Below, piece by piece: positions 33,787 to 42,571 of a stretch of DNA of 64,000 bases (position 1 is the first letter of the stretch; the number at the start of each line of letters is the position of its first letter). Location: NCBI GenBank assembly GCA_031415695.1, contig JANOSH010000022.1, forward strand, positions 1 through 64,000, read 5' to 3'. The DNA comes from JANOSH01 sp031415695. GTDB taxonomy: Bacteria; Actinomycetota; Acidimicrobiia; Acidimicrobiales; Ilumatobacteraceae. The position numbers and the translations under genes are program-made. Under the pieces are notes generated by a model, which was given only the letters and a program-made list of their open reading frames with translations, did not search any database and was not told where the DNA came from.

Positions 33787-34794
33787 ATGTGGGGGCGGTT
33801 ATCGTCGTCAACAACCAGTCGCCAGTCGGTCCTCGGTACTGTTCTCAGCATACGAGTCAGCGCCCGCTCCCGTCGCCTCCGATCCGTCGCAATCAGGTCC
33901 ATCGAGCGAGAGATCGAGCGGCTCAATCTCGTCTTTTCGATATACGACGCGCACAGTGAGTTCAGTCGCTGGCGAACAAACGCGGCCCCCGGCGTGTCGA
34001 TGTCGGATGAGTAGCTGACTGTGCTCACGTTGGCCCGACAATGGCAACTACACAGCGGCGCGGCGTTCAATCCGGCAGCCGGAATCCTCAGCTACGCGTG
34101 GGCACAGGCTCAAGCAACCAATATCGTGCCGTCGAAGGTTGCACTTGCGGCCCTTGCCGACACCGTGAGAGAACCGAGGTACGACATCACTGCCGAGGGC
34201 GTAATCCACATCGGTGATTGCAGCCGGTTGAATCTCAACGCCATCGCCAAGGGATACATTGTTGATCAAGCGGCGAACAAGGCTCTGGCACTTCGCGGAG
34301 TCACTTCAGTCGTGGTGAACATTGGCGGGGATCTTTGCCACCTCGGCCACGGCTACCACGACGTTGGCATCGAGAACCCGCACCGGCCCTACGACAACGA
34401 ACCACCCATATCGGTCGTGCGAATTGCCAATCAGGCCCTTGCCACCAGTGGATTCAGCCGCCGAGGATGTACTGTGAATGGAGCTTGGTTTAGCCACGTC
34501 ATCGACCCTCGATCCGGTTGGCCCGCGACGGCCGTCGCCTCGGCGAGCGTCATAGCTCCCACCGCTGTAACGGCTGACGCGGTAGCCACCGTGCTCAGCG
34601 TGCTGACACCGGCCGAGGGTGCGGCATTCGTCGATCGGCACGCCGACCTTGGCTATCTGCTGGTGAGCGAGAACGGCGACGTTGTTACAAACGCGACTTG
34701 GCAAACCCAGTCGATTTCACCGAAGGCCAATCAGGACATCGCAATCCAGAGGAGCAACAGCGAGATAACCGCACCGACGCTTGCCGTGACATAA
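33787..34794 (+). pseudogene. apbE: ApbE-like FAD:protein FMN transferase with in-frame TAG
   Basis: One frame of 336 codons with a single TAG at codon 76 (34012-34014). Before it come VLGTVLSIRV and LNLVFSIYDAHSEFSRW, the usual ApbE N-terminus. After it come HSGAAFNPAAG, LNLNAIAKGYIVDQAAN, VVVNIGGDLCHLG and HVIDPRSGWPA, with the magnesium- and FAD-binding positions kept. ApbE attaches FMN to Thr/Ser of exported proteins. The gene is convergent with PepSY-TM and DUF2271 genes, known ApbE companions. The nonsense codon would abolish activity unless read through, or unless it is a sequencing error. No signal peptide is evident. Confidence 0.75.
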
Positions 34795-35354
34795 GCGCTG
34801 CGACGACGTTTACGCAAAAAGAACTGCAGAAACAGTCCGCTGAGCGAGAGAACAACGAGAAAAATCCCGGACACATCGATGACCCAGCGCCACGACGAAC
34901 CGGTGTCACGACCCTTGTGTAAGTCGTTCAGAACAGCGATTGGACCTTGGGCAACGACGGTCAGGTCATATGTACCCGCCGCCACGTCTATAAAGGTTTC
35001 GGCGGAGTAGCCGGGCAGCTTGAAGGTAACGGAGCCTTGGGTATCGTCGGCGGTGTAGCTCGACACCGCACCTTTGACGTTATGGGCGGACCGGAGGTGT
35101 TCGGTCACTGTGAGCCAGTTAATGGTGCCTGCTTGATTCCAACCGGCGGGAAGTGAGCCGGTTGCCGTTTGCCGTGAAACCGATCCGCCGAACGCCCACT
35201 TCGGATGATTCAGGGTGACGCCGGTAGCCGCAAAGAACAGCACCAAGAGCAAACACACCATGCTCGTGTACACGTGCACCAACCGGACCCACTTGTGGGT
35301 CTGTCGCCTTAGCCGATTAGGTGACGACGGTTCACTTTCGAGCGCGGAGTTCAA
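34731..35354 (-). CDS. PepSY-associated transmembrane protein
   Basis: 207 residues. Membrane segments are MVCLLLVLFFAATGVTL near residue 32, VIDVSGIFLVVLSLSGLFLQFF near residue 160, and VGAVISLLLLWIAMS at the end. The extracytoplasmic loop resembles PepSY, with HKWVRLVHVYTS before the first helix. Such proteins pass electrons across the membrane to flavinylated partners. The start lies inside the end of the DUF2271 gene (23-bp overlap), and the 3' end overlaps the convergent ApbE gene by 64 bp. Confidence 0.75.
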   Translation of the reverse strand: MNSALESEPSSPNRLRRQTHKWVRLVHVYTSMVCLLLVLFFAATGVTLNHPKWAFGGSVSRQTATGSLPAGWNQAGTINWLTVTEHLRSAHNVKGAVSSYTADDTQGSVTFKLPGYSAETFIDVAAGTYDLTVVAQGPIAVLNDLHKGRDTGSSWRWVIDVSGIFLVVLSLSGLFLQFFLRKRRRSAYVTASVGAVISLLLLWIAMS

Positions 35355-36108
35355 CTGACGCCCCTTGGAGTTCGCCCTGGTCAGCGAGCGCCTTTACAAA
35401 CGATGTGGCGCCGATGGTAATCGGTTCACGGATCAACTCGTATGGCCCATTCTCGCGGGACGCTTCGATGCATATGAAGTACTCGCCTTGGGACGCAAGT
35501 GCTCCGCTGGCGGCCTTGCCATCCCAGGCAACGCTGTAGGTTCCAGGCAAGCGGGTGGGACCCGACGTCGACAGCATCGATACGGCACCACGGCTGACCG
35601 AGGCTTGATCGGCCCGATACCAACGCTTCAAGTCGGGCCACCACTTCTGGCCCTTGCCCGGTTGGATCCACAGGCTGACCGTCTGAACGAGTTCGCCGGC
35701 CGGATTCTCGATCCACACAGCGACATACGGGTTTTTTGTGCCCCCGCGTCCACCGGTGCTTGCCCCGGCCACGAACGAGAACGACGTCGCCAACTCAAGG
35801 GTGTTTACGAACCCGGCCCCAGCCGCGGGAGCCTTGCTGGTAGCTGGGGACGTAGTTGCAACTGGCAGAGTTGTTGCGGCAGGCGAAGTGGCAGCTGACG
35901 CCTTAGAGGTTGACGGCCCTGTGGTTGCGACCGTGGCCGCCAGAGTCCCTGCAGTAGTTGGGGCATCGACCGCGGCCGACACAACTGGGTCGTTCGCTGC
36001 GCACGCAAGACCTGGAGCCAGGGCGGCGACGCCGGCAAGCAGCGATGATCGACGCAGGAACGTCCGACGCGTGACGTGCTCGTAGCGCGATTGGTTGCTT
36101 CTTGACAT
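35332..36108 (-). CDS. DUF2271 protein, Tat-exported
   Basis: 258 residues. The twin-arginine signal is VTRRTFLRRSSLLAGVAALAPG. A Thr/Ala/Ser linker of about 70 residues is followed by a DUF2271 domain (NPYVAVWIENPAGELVQTVSLW, KWWPDLKRWYRAD). DUF2271, PepSY-TM and ApbE recur together in bacterial flavinylation loci. The C-terminal ITIGATSF vaguely resembles an ApbE target motif, which I regard as weak. Translated upstream of, and coupled to, the PepSY gene. Confidence 0.75.
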   Translation of the reverse strand: MSRSNQSRYEHVTRRTFLRRSSLLAGVAALAPGLACAANDPVVSAAVDAPTTAGTLAATVATTGPSTSKASAATSPAATTLPVATTSPATSKAPAAGAGFVNTLELATSFSFVAGASTGGRGGTKNPYVAVWIENPAGELVQTVSLWIQPGKGQKWWPDLKRWYRADQASVSRGAVSMLSTSGPTRLPGTYSVAWDGKAASGALASQGEYFICIEASRENGPYELIREPITIGATSFVKALADQGELQGASVELRARK

Positions 36109-36225
36109 GGGCACTATCAAACTGTCTCAACCTGAGAGTTGTCTGTGAGTCGGGTGAGAATGCCCTAGGAGATCGCTAGGTGGCGGAGCGATAGTCGAGC
36201 GGTAGCCAGCGACGCCGAAGACAAG

Positions 36226-37149
36226 CTAGGTGGCCGACACCGTGGTCGTGCGCTCGAGACGTCGGGCGGTGAGGCGCTGCGCAATACGGCCGAGTCGTTC
36301 GATAAACGACAGGAGGTGCTCGCGAGCCTTCTCGGCTTCGCCACTGAGCCCTGTGAGTTTGTCGACGGCCCATTGACGGATCACAACGGGCTGCAAGATC
36401 TGGTCGTGGTGCACGGCGAGGTCGTAGATACCGGCAGCCGCAATGGCCTTGCTATGCCGCGAGAAATCGACAATGCCTTCGCCCGGCATGGCGAAATTGC
36501 ACACCATCTCGTCGATGGCGATGACCATGGTCGACGGATCAAGCTCAAGAGCAGCGGTCGTGAGGTCTCGGTAGAACAAGAAGTGCTGATTCTCGTCGGC
36601 AGCGACTCTGGCCATGAGTTCGTAGCCGACCGGGTCGCCAATGAGCTTGCCGGTGTTACGATGAGAAATGCGGGTAGCGAGTTCTTGTAACGCCACGTAC
36701 GCCATACCGCGCCATGGATCGTCGGGCTGAGGCACTTCGCCGCCGGACACTTGCGCCATGCGAGCTCGCTCGAGCGCTACTGGGTCGACCGCTCGTGTTG
36801 CGGTGAGGTAGTCGCGGATTACGATCGAATGCCTACCCTCTTCGGCGGTCCATCGCCGGGACCAGGTGGCGAATGCCCCGTCTTGACCAAACATCCGTTC
36901 AATATCGCGGAAGTAGTACGGAAGATTGTCCTCGGTGAGCAGGTTGACGAACAGTGCGCTACGAACCCGTTCGTCGATTTCTGCCCCGCCGAAATCGGCG
37001 TCGTCGGGCGACCATGCCGAGCCATCAAAGTCGCGACCCCGGTGGTATGGCACGAGTTCGTGCGGGAACCACTCCTTCGAGGTTGCGAGATGGCGGTCGA
37101 GCAATTTGGCGGCAACCGGCTCGAGTTCTTGAAGCGACTTCACAGACAC
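36226..37149 (-). CDS. Acyl-ACP desaturase-like ferritin-fold diiron protein
   Basis: 307 residues. The diiron ligands are recognisable: NLLTEDNLP, AEEGRH (ExxH), ALQELATRISH, and ADENQHFLFY (ExxH). This is the pattern of FA_desaturase_2 proteins such as mycobacterial DesA1/DesA2, soluble enzymes acting on acyl-ACP. TAGGCT lies 6 bases before the GTG at 37149, so the mRNA is leaderless. Not obviously linked to its neighbours. Confidence 0.85.
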   Translation of the reverse strand: MSVKSLQELEPVAAKLLDRHLATSKEWFPHELVPYHRGRDFDGSAWSPDDADFGGAEIDERVRSALFVNLLTEDNLPYYFRDIERMFGQDGAFATWSRRWTAEEGRHSIVIRDYLTATRAVDPVALERARMAQVSGGEVPQPDDPWRGMAYVALQELATRISHRNTGKLIGDPVGYELMARVAADENQHFLFYRDLTTAALELDPSTMVIAIDEMVCNFAMPGEGIVDFSRHSKAIAAAGIYDLAVHHDQILQPVVIRQWAVDKLTGLSGEAEKAREHLLSFIERLGRIAQRLTARRLERTTTVSAT

Positions 37150-37205
37150 GTCGGTAGCCTATCGCCCGTCACAGCGTGGGTGAGCCTCGCCGACCTCAAG
37201 TCCGG

Positions 37206-39095
37206 TCATCGGTGCCGGATTTCGAGATCAGGGAGGCCCCAACAGGCAATACCCATATCGTTGGCCATGATGGCGAGTCCCTCGGTTTCGATCTCGCCGA
37301 TCTCGGTCCGGCCAAGAAGCGCTGGGTCGCGACGAATGCGGTCGTTCGCGTTGCCGTACAGGTAGGCCGGCCAGATAAGCCCGTCACGATGACGGTCGGC
37401 CCGAACCAGCAGCATCGTCCCGCCGACAGCGTGCAGTTCAACTGTGCCGAGACCGCGAAAGTCGTCGAGGTGGCGTTGCCCGTGATCGATCCACCCGTTC
37501 AAGTCGAACGTTGGCCCGCCCCAGCCTCGAACGCAATGAGGTTGGACGATGTCGCGCCCTACCGCTAGGAGTTGCCCAATGATGTCGGTGGGAAATTCAA
37601 CGACGTCGGCATCAATCCACAACACCCAATCTTCATCGCCCAAAGCGGCAAACAGCAGGTGATTTCGGCTCAACGCCAACACCCGTCGTCGGTCCAGCTG
37701 GATAGAGGGCTCCCACCGTTCGAGATTGTTCGGCAGCCGGTAACCGAAGTCCTTGCGGACCATGGTGGTGCGCCACCCTGCGTCGGAGAGGCGCTTGAGT
37801 TCGACAGCAAAAGCATCGAATGAGCCGTCGACGCTGTCGCTCTCGAGAACTCCAACCGACAGTTGTTGCGCCGGATAGTCGAGTGCGAGCAGCCTGTCGA
37901 CGTACCCCGACGACTCGTGGGCCGCGTCCTTGACCGGAGTAAGGATGAGTACCCGCGGCAGCGCTGGCCTGGCCGCGACCGGACCGGTCAATGTTTGGTC
38001 GCCTAGCGCACGGCGAGCAATAGCACCCACCGCGGTCGGCGCGTAGCGGTGCAGCAGTTCAGGGGCCAATGACACCGCGCGTTTGGAGAGTTCGGGAAAT
38101 GTTCCGGCCGCAAACATTTTCAGCATGTCAACCGCCGTGTCGATGTCAGCGCTACCCCAAAACATCCCCGGTTCAAAGAGCGACGTGTCGGGATGGTCGA
38201 CCGGCTGCATCGAGAACGGGAGCAATCCCGGGTAGTCCGAGCCAAGCCACTCAACCTGACCCCCGTAGCCGGTGATAATGATTGGCGTCCCCATGCATGC
38301 TGCGTCGAAGGCACCGAGACCCCAACCTTCCGTCGACGTCAGCGATACCAGGCAATCAGCGCTGCGCAACAACCCAAGCATTTGCCCATCGGTCCACGTC
38401 GCGGTATCGACAAGTACCGAAGCCGGATTGGGAAAACGACTGACGATCGCTGCGATGTGGTCGATTGTGGCCACCCGAGCATCGTGAGGCCACGCAATCG
38501 GCAACGCCGACGACTTGACCACGAGCGTCACCGGGTCGTCGGCAGTGAAGGCACGCAGATAGGCCTCGATCGCCAGGTCGGGCCGCTTGCGCCAATCCCA
38601 CGCCGAAACAAGTGCAAAATTCAGTCGGTCGGCCCGAAGTTCAATCGGCGGGGGAACCGGCGATGCTGTCGAGATTGCGTGGGGAACTAGGTGTACCGGC
38701 TTGCCCAGTTGAGCGTTGTCGAACACCCACTTGTTCCAGTTCGTGGGAACCCACAGCTCATCGACGACCGACAATTCGTAGCGCCAGCGGAGGGGAATCC
38801 GATCCACCTCCCACACCGTATGCCCGATCGTTTGCTCGGCCTTGAGTTCGCCTCGAAGATTCGGCCATGCCGTGGGTATGCAATGAACTACCGCGAGCTG
38901 TGGCGGTGTCAGAGGCGGTGGTTGTTGGCGGACCCTGCCTTCAAAGGTGTTGGCCAACTGATCCCATGTGACGGCGAACCCAGCCGACCGTAACGCTTCG
39001 ATACAACGTCGTGCCGCCACCGCGTAACCCGACGAATCGGCCTCGCTCACATAATACAACGGCGATTCGACGCCCAATGCTTCGATGCCAGACAT
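37206..39095 (-). CDS. Two-domain glycosyltransferase (GT4-like plus Anp1-like)
   Basis: 629 residues. The first roughly 390 form a GT-B glycosyltransferase (CLVSLTSTEGWGLGAFDAACMGTPIIITGYGG is the donor-site region, written here as segments near residue 255-290). The remaining 240 resemble the Anp1/GT2-like family: VLILTPVKDAAHESSGYVDRL, LSRNHLLFAAL, WVLWIDADVVEFP (DxD) and DIVQPHC. It is cytoplasmic and likely builds a glycan or glycolipid. I place the start at ATG 39095 rather than 39101, because TACGGT ends 6 bases before the former. Divergent from a second glycosyltransferase. Confidence 0.78.
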   Translation of the reverse strand: MSGIEALGVESPLYYVSEADSSGYAVAARRCIEALRSAGFAVTWDQLANTFEGRVRQQPPPLTPPQLAVVHCIPTAWPNLRGELKAEQTIGHTVWEVDRIPLRWRYELSVVDELWVPTNWNKWVFDNAQLGKPVHLVPHAISTASPVPPPIELRADRLNFALVSAWDWRKRPDLAIEAYLRAFTADDPVTLVVKSSALPIAWPHDARVATIDHIAAIVSRFPNPASVLVDTATWTDGQMLGLLRSADCLVSLTSTEGWGLGAFDAACMGTPIIITGYGGQVEWLGSDYPGLLPFSMQPVDHPDTSLFEPGMFWGSADIDTAVDMLKMFAAGTFPELSKRAVSLAPELLHRYAPTAVGAIARRALGDQTLTGPVAARPALPRVLILTPVKDAAHESSGYVDRLLALDYPAQQLSVGVLESDSVDGSFDAFAVELKRLSDAGWRTTMVRKDFGYRLPNNLERWEPSIQLDRRRVLALSRNHLLFAALGDEDWVLWIDADVVEFPTDIIGQLLAVGRDIVQPHCVRGWGGPTFDLNGWIDHGQRHLDDFRGLGTVELHAVGGTMLLVRADRHRDGLIWPAYLYGNANDRIRRDPALLGRTEIGEIETEGLAIMANDMGIACWGLPDLEIRHR

Positions 39096-39099
39096 AGCC

Positions 39100-39108
39100 A
39101 TACCGTAT
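39100..39108. promoter_or_regulatory. Mirror-symmetric bidirectional -10 element
   Basis: ATACCGTAT is a perfect palindrome around its central C (39104). It reads TACCGT on the plus strand and TACGGT on the minus strand, and each hexamer ends exactly 6 bases before an ATG (39113 plus, 39095 minus). One 9-bp element could therefore drive both divergent glycosyltransferase genes. Confidence 0.6.
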
Positions 39109-39112
39109 GAAC

Positions 39113-40429
39113 ATGCGGTCGGTCCTGGTGGTACCCATTAGTCCACGGCATGCGGGGAACGGCCTCGCCCACCGAGCGCGGTTCTGGCAACGAGTCCTGG
39201 CGGAACTCGGCGATCTCACAACGCTCGTAGTGCCCGTGGCGGGCCCGTTTCTTCCCGGTGGAGACGAAGTGGAAGTATCACCAGGCGCTGACCGAGACAC
39301 GACTGCAGTCATGCCGTATCGAGCACGGCAGGCACCGCGGGCCTTGGGTGCCGCGTGGGGAAGCAAGCTCGAAGCGTTCGACGTCGTCGTCGGGCTACGG
39401 TCGTACCTCGGACCGTTTTGCCTCGGACTTCGAGATACCTCGACAGCCCGGGTGGTGATCGATCTTGATGACGACGACGCAACGTTCTATGCATCGATAG
39501 GCCAACACGACGAAGCGGCGCTATTCGCAGCGCTCGTCACACAGATGCGAGCACAGGCCGATGAGGTTGTGGCCGCCCATAGCTTTGACGGCATCACTGA
39601 GATTCCCAACTCAGTCGACCTCGGGCCCCCGCACCCAGATCAACAACGCGAGCCGCTAATGGTCATGGTCGGGAACTTCGGCTATGACCCCAACGTGGTG
39701 GGAGCTCGATGGTTCATAGACAATGTCGTGCCAGTCGTGCACGCGGCAGTGCCCGACGCCCGTGTGGTGATTGCCGGACCCGGAAGCGAACAGTTCGCAC
39801 CGTTTGGCCGCGGGTTTGTGGACGATATCGAAGCGTTGTACCAACTCGTTTCGGTCGCTGTTGTGCCCGTGTTGGCGGGATCGGGAACGCGAATCAAAGC
39901 CCTTGAAGCCTGGGCTCATGGTGTGCCTGTTGTGGGGACGACTGTCGGTCTTTCTGGTTTGGCATTCGAGGACAACCTTCATGCGCTTGTCGCTGACGAC
40001 CCAGCAGCATTTGCCGAGGCAATCGTTCAAGTGCTCACGGACAATTCGCTGGAGCGCCGACTCGGCGACGCAGGACGACATCTCGTCGAAAACCGATACT
40101 CCAGCGCTCAGGTCGGTGCGGCAGCACAGCAGCTCATCACGACTGTTTTGGCGAGGCCTACGTCCAGCAGATTCTCGCACCCGCCTCATCTTGCGGTGAC
40201 TGAAACACACGATGGTCTCGTGGTCGTCGAACCTGTCCATGGCCGGGCCCATCACCTCAACTCGACTGCGGCAATCGTGTTCGCGCTCGCCGACGGAGCC
40301 GCCAGCGACGAGGAAATGAGCAGCAGCGTTCAGCAGCTCTTTTCGTTGAGCGAGCCGCCTCGTGCTGCGGTCGCCGAGGCAATCAGTCGGCTCTGCGCTG
40401 AAGGTTTGTTGGTGAGCAATGGACTCTGA
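39113..40429 (+). CDS. GT4 glycosyltransferase with C-terminal PqqD-like domain
   Basis: 438 residues. The N-terminal MRSVLVVPISPRHAGNG begins a GT-B fold; the donor domain includes VMVGNFGYDPNVVGARWF and GSGTRIKALEAWAHGVPVVGT. The last roughly 85 residues are not glycosyltransferase: DGLVVVEPVHGRAHHLNSTA, then FALADGAASDEEM and RLCAEGLLV match PqqD/RRE domains (LN.TA..I..L.DG..T.EE...GLL). PqqD-type domains bind precursor peptides or act as carrier-like scaffolds. The ATG at 39107 is the end of the -10 region and is not used. The fusion is unusual. Confidence 0.75.
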   Translation: MRSVLVVPISPRHAGNGLAHRARFWQRVLAELGDLTTLVVPVAGPFLPGGDEVEVSPGADRDTTAVMPYRARQAPRALGAAWGSKLEAFDVVVGLRSYLGPFCLGLRDTSTARVVIDLDDDDATFYASIGQHDEAALFAALVTQMRAQADEVVAAHSFDGITEIPNSVDLGPPHPDQQREPLMVMVGNFGYDPNVVGARWFIDNVVPVVHAAVPDARVVIAGPGSEQFAPFGRGFVDDIEALYQLVSVAVVPVLAGSGTRIKALEAWAHGVPVVGTTVGLSGLAFEDNLHALVADDPAAFAEAIVQVLTDNSLERRLGDAGRHLVENRYSSAQVGAAAQQLITTVLARPTSSRFSHPPHLAVTETHDGLVVVEPVHGRAHHLNSTAAIVFALADGAASDEEMSSSVQQLFSLSEPPRAAVAEAISRLCAEGLLVSNGL

Positions 40430-40451
40430 CGACAGGGAAAGCCGACGTCGA

Positions 40452-41552
40452 CTAGTCCGACAGGTACACGGGGCACCCACCAGTTGACGCGCTGAGCACT
40501 GCAGCGTCAATAGCGCGCTGGACCGCTAGCCCTTCGGCGAATCCGGGTGCTATGTCGTACCCGTCGCGAATCGCGTCGATCCATCCTCTGGTCATGGCGT
40601 TGGTTGTGCGAAACACATCGCGGTAGGTGTTGTGCACGGTGTCGCGTCGAACGCCATTCCATACATCGTCGGGGATTGGCAGCACCTTCATGCTGCCCGA
40701 CTCACCGGAGCGAACGCCGCGTACCTCTTGCACCGTGTCCCAATCACACGTGGCGTAGATGGTTCCTTGGTCGCCGTGAATTTCAAGGTGATGGGTCTGT
40801 CCGAACGGTGTTGCCTCCCAACACACGGCACTGGTTTGCAGCACTCCGTATGCGCCCGACGCGTATCTCACGGTCATCACAGCGCTGTCTTCAAGCTGTT
40901 CGTACTGCTCACCGTTGGGGCGCGGGTCACGACGAACGAAACTCGACGATGTAGCCGATATTGATGCCTCCGTGTCGTCGAGCAGCCAGCGCGCTAAGTG
41001 GATCCAATGGGATCCGAGGTCGCCAATAATGCCGGCACCGGCGATGGGAGCATCGAAACGCCACGAGTAGCGAGTATCGAATCCGAAGCTTGCGTAGTAG
41101 CGAAGGTTGATATGCAGCGGGCGACCGACATAGCCATCGTCGATGAGCCGTTTCACCCACCGATTCATAGGCATGTAGTGGTAGGTGAACGGCACCATGG
41201 TGATGGCCCCGGAAGCGGCCGCTCGCTCGGTCATCAACGTCGCCTGTTCGGCGTTGAGGGCCAGCGGCTTTTCGCACAGCACATGAAGCCCGCGATCGAG
41301 CGCGGCCATTGTCAATTCGAAATGACTGTCGTTGGCGGTGGCGATGATGACCGCGTCGATGTCCTGATCGAGCATTTCGGCGGGATCGGTACCCCATGTT
41401 GGGATAGCCCATTTCGTCGCAAAAGCTGCTGTAGTGTCGGCGTTTCGACCACACACGGCTACGACCTCGGCATCAGGATGATGCCTGAGGGGCGGCAGGT
41501 ACATGGTGTCAGCCCACCAGCTGGTACCGAATACGCCAACACCAACCGTCAC
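40452..41552 (-). CDS. Gfo/Idh/MocA family oxidoreductase
   Basis: 366 residues. The Rossmann motif is GVGVFGTSWWADTM, followed by IIATANDSHFELTMAALDRGLHVLCEKPLAL with the family EKP motif. The C-terminal domain includes DLGSHWIHLARWLL. It is an NAD(P)-dependent dehydrogenase of sugars, inositol or related compounds, cytoplasmic; substrate unknown. GTG start overlaps the stop of the PLP enzyme (GTGA). Confidence 0.88.
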   Translation of the reverse strand: MTVGVGVFGTSWWADTMYLPPLRHHPDAEVVAVCGRNADTTAAFATKWAIPTWGTDPAEMLDQDIDAVIIATANDSHFELTMAALDRGLHVLCEKPLALNAEQATLMTERAAASGAITMVPFTYHYMPMNRWVKRLIDDGYVGRPLHINLRYYASFGFDTRYSWRFDAPIAGAGIIGDLGSHWIHLARWLLDDTEASISATSSSFVRRDPRPNGEQYEQLEDSAVMTVRYASGAYGVLQTSAVCWEATPFGQTHHLEIHGDQGTIYATCDWDTVQEVRGVRSGESGSMKVLPIPDDVWNGVRRDTVHNTYRDVFRTTNAMTRGWIDAIRDGYDIAPGFAEGLAVQRAIDAAVLSASTGGCPVYLSD

Positions 41553-42508
41553 GAGGCGTTCAGCTTCGCGAAGTCGGCGTTACCGCCCGAGATTATGAGG
41601 CATACTCGCTCGCCCGGCCGAACGGTAACTGCACCAGTTTGGATCGCCGCGATTCCAGCGGCGGCCGACGGTTCGCCAGCCAACTTCGTAACATCAACGA
41701 GGGTTCGCCAGGCCGGACGAATCGAGTCTTCGGTGATAACCACCATCTCGTCGACATACTCGGCAATGTGATCGAGATTGATTTGACCTGTCATCGGCGC
41801 GCCAAGACCGTCGGCGAGCGATCTAGGACCCGGATGAGTAACGGGCACACCGGCTGCCCGACTCCGTCGAACCACGTCGGCGGTCTCAGGTTCAATGCCA
41901 ACAATCCGAACGCCAGCACGAAACTGCTTCAGCGCTGCTCCTACTGCGCTGATGAGACCGCCGCCGCCGACCGGTACGAGCACGGTGTCGACATCGCGAA
42001 GGTCCTGCGCGATTTCGACCCCCACCGACGCCGCACCGGCAATCACCGCGGCGTCAGCGAATGGAGGAATGAGCGTCAGGCCTTCAGCATCACGACGAGC
42101 GAGAGCGCGCCCAACAAGGTCGCCAGTCACAAGTTCCAGCTCGGCACCAAGAGACCTCACCGCGTCGATCTTGAACGGCGTCGCCCAGTCGGGCATGCAC
42201 ACCACGACCCGGATGCCGAGCTGTCGGCCAAGCTGTGCCACTGCCATAGCGTGGTTGCCTGCCGAGTACGCGATCACGCCTCTAGCGCGTTCGACATCGG
42301 TCAGCGTCAACGCTTTATTGACAGCGCCCCGGAACTTGAAGCTGCCCGTGTGTTGGAACACCTCGGCCTTGAGTGATACATCGCAGCCCAACAGCTTCGA
42401 CAACCCGGGCGATAACAGGAGCGGTGTGCGCACGATGTGGGGTCGGATGCGTTCGTTGGCTTCGGCGATTTCTGTTGCTGACACAAGCACTCGGTCATTG
42501 GACCACAC
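41549..42508 (-). CDS. Threonine dehydratase-like PLP enzyme
   Basis: 319 residues of the fold-II PLP family. The Schiff-base lysine is in HTGSFKFRGAVNKAL, followed by YSAGNHAMAVAQLG and the phosphate-binding VGGGGLISA. No ACT regulatory domain follows, so it is the short catabolic type: threonine/serine dehydratase, or a racemase or hydroxyaspartate dehydratase. Start codon is uncertain: GTG at 42508 is taken, other GTGs follow within 12 codons. Confidence 0.82.
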   Translation of the reverse strand: MWSNDRVLVSATEIAEANERIRPHIVRTPLLLSPGLSKLLGCDVSLKAEVFQHTGSFKFRGAVNKALTLTDVERARGVIAYSAGNHAMAVAQLGRQLGIRVVVCMPDWATPFKIDAVRSLGAELELVTGDLVGRALARRDAEGLTLIPPFADAAVIAGAASVGVEIAQDLRDVDTVLVPVGGGGLISAVGAALKQFRAGVRIVGIEPETADVVRRSRAAGVPVTHPGPRSLADGLGAPMTGQINLDHIAEYVDEMVVITEDSIRPAWRTLVDVTKLAGEPSAAAGIAAIQTGAVTVRPGERVCLIISGGNADFAKLNAS

Positions 42509-42571
42509 GATCTCACCGAACAGCTACTCCGTAGTTGCCAACGCACCACTGTCTGGAGCGGTCGAGACCGC

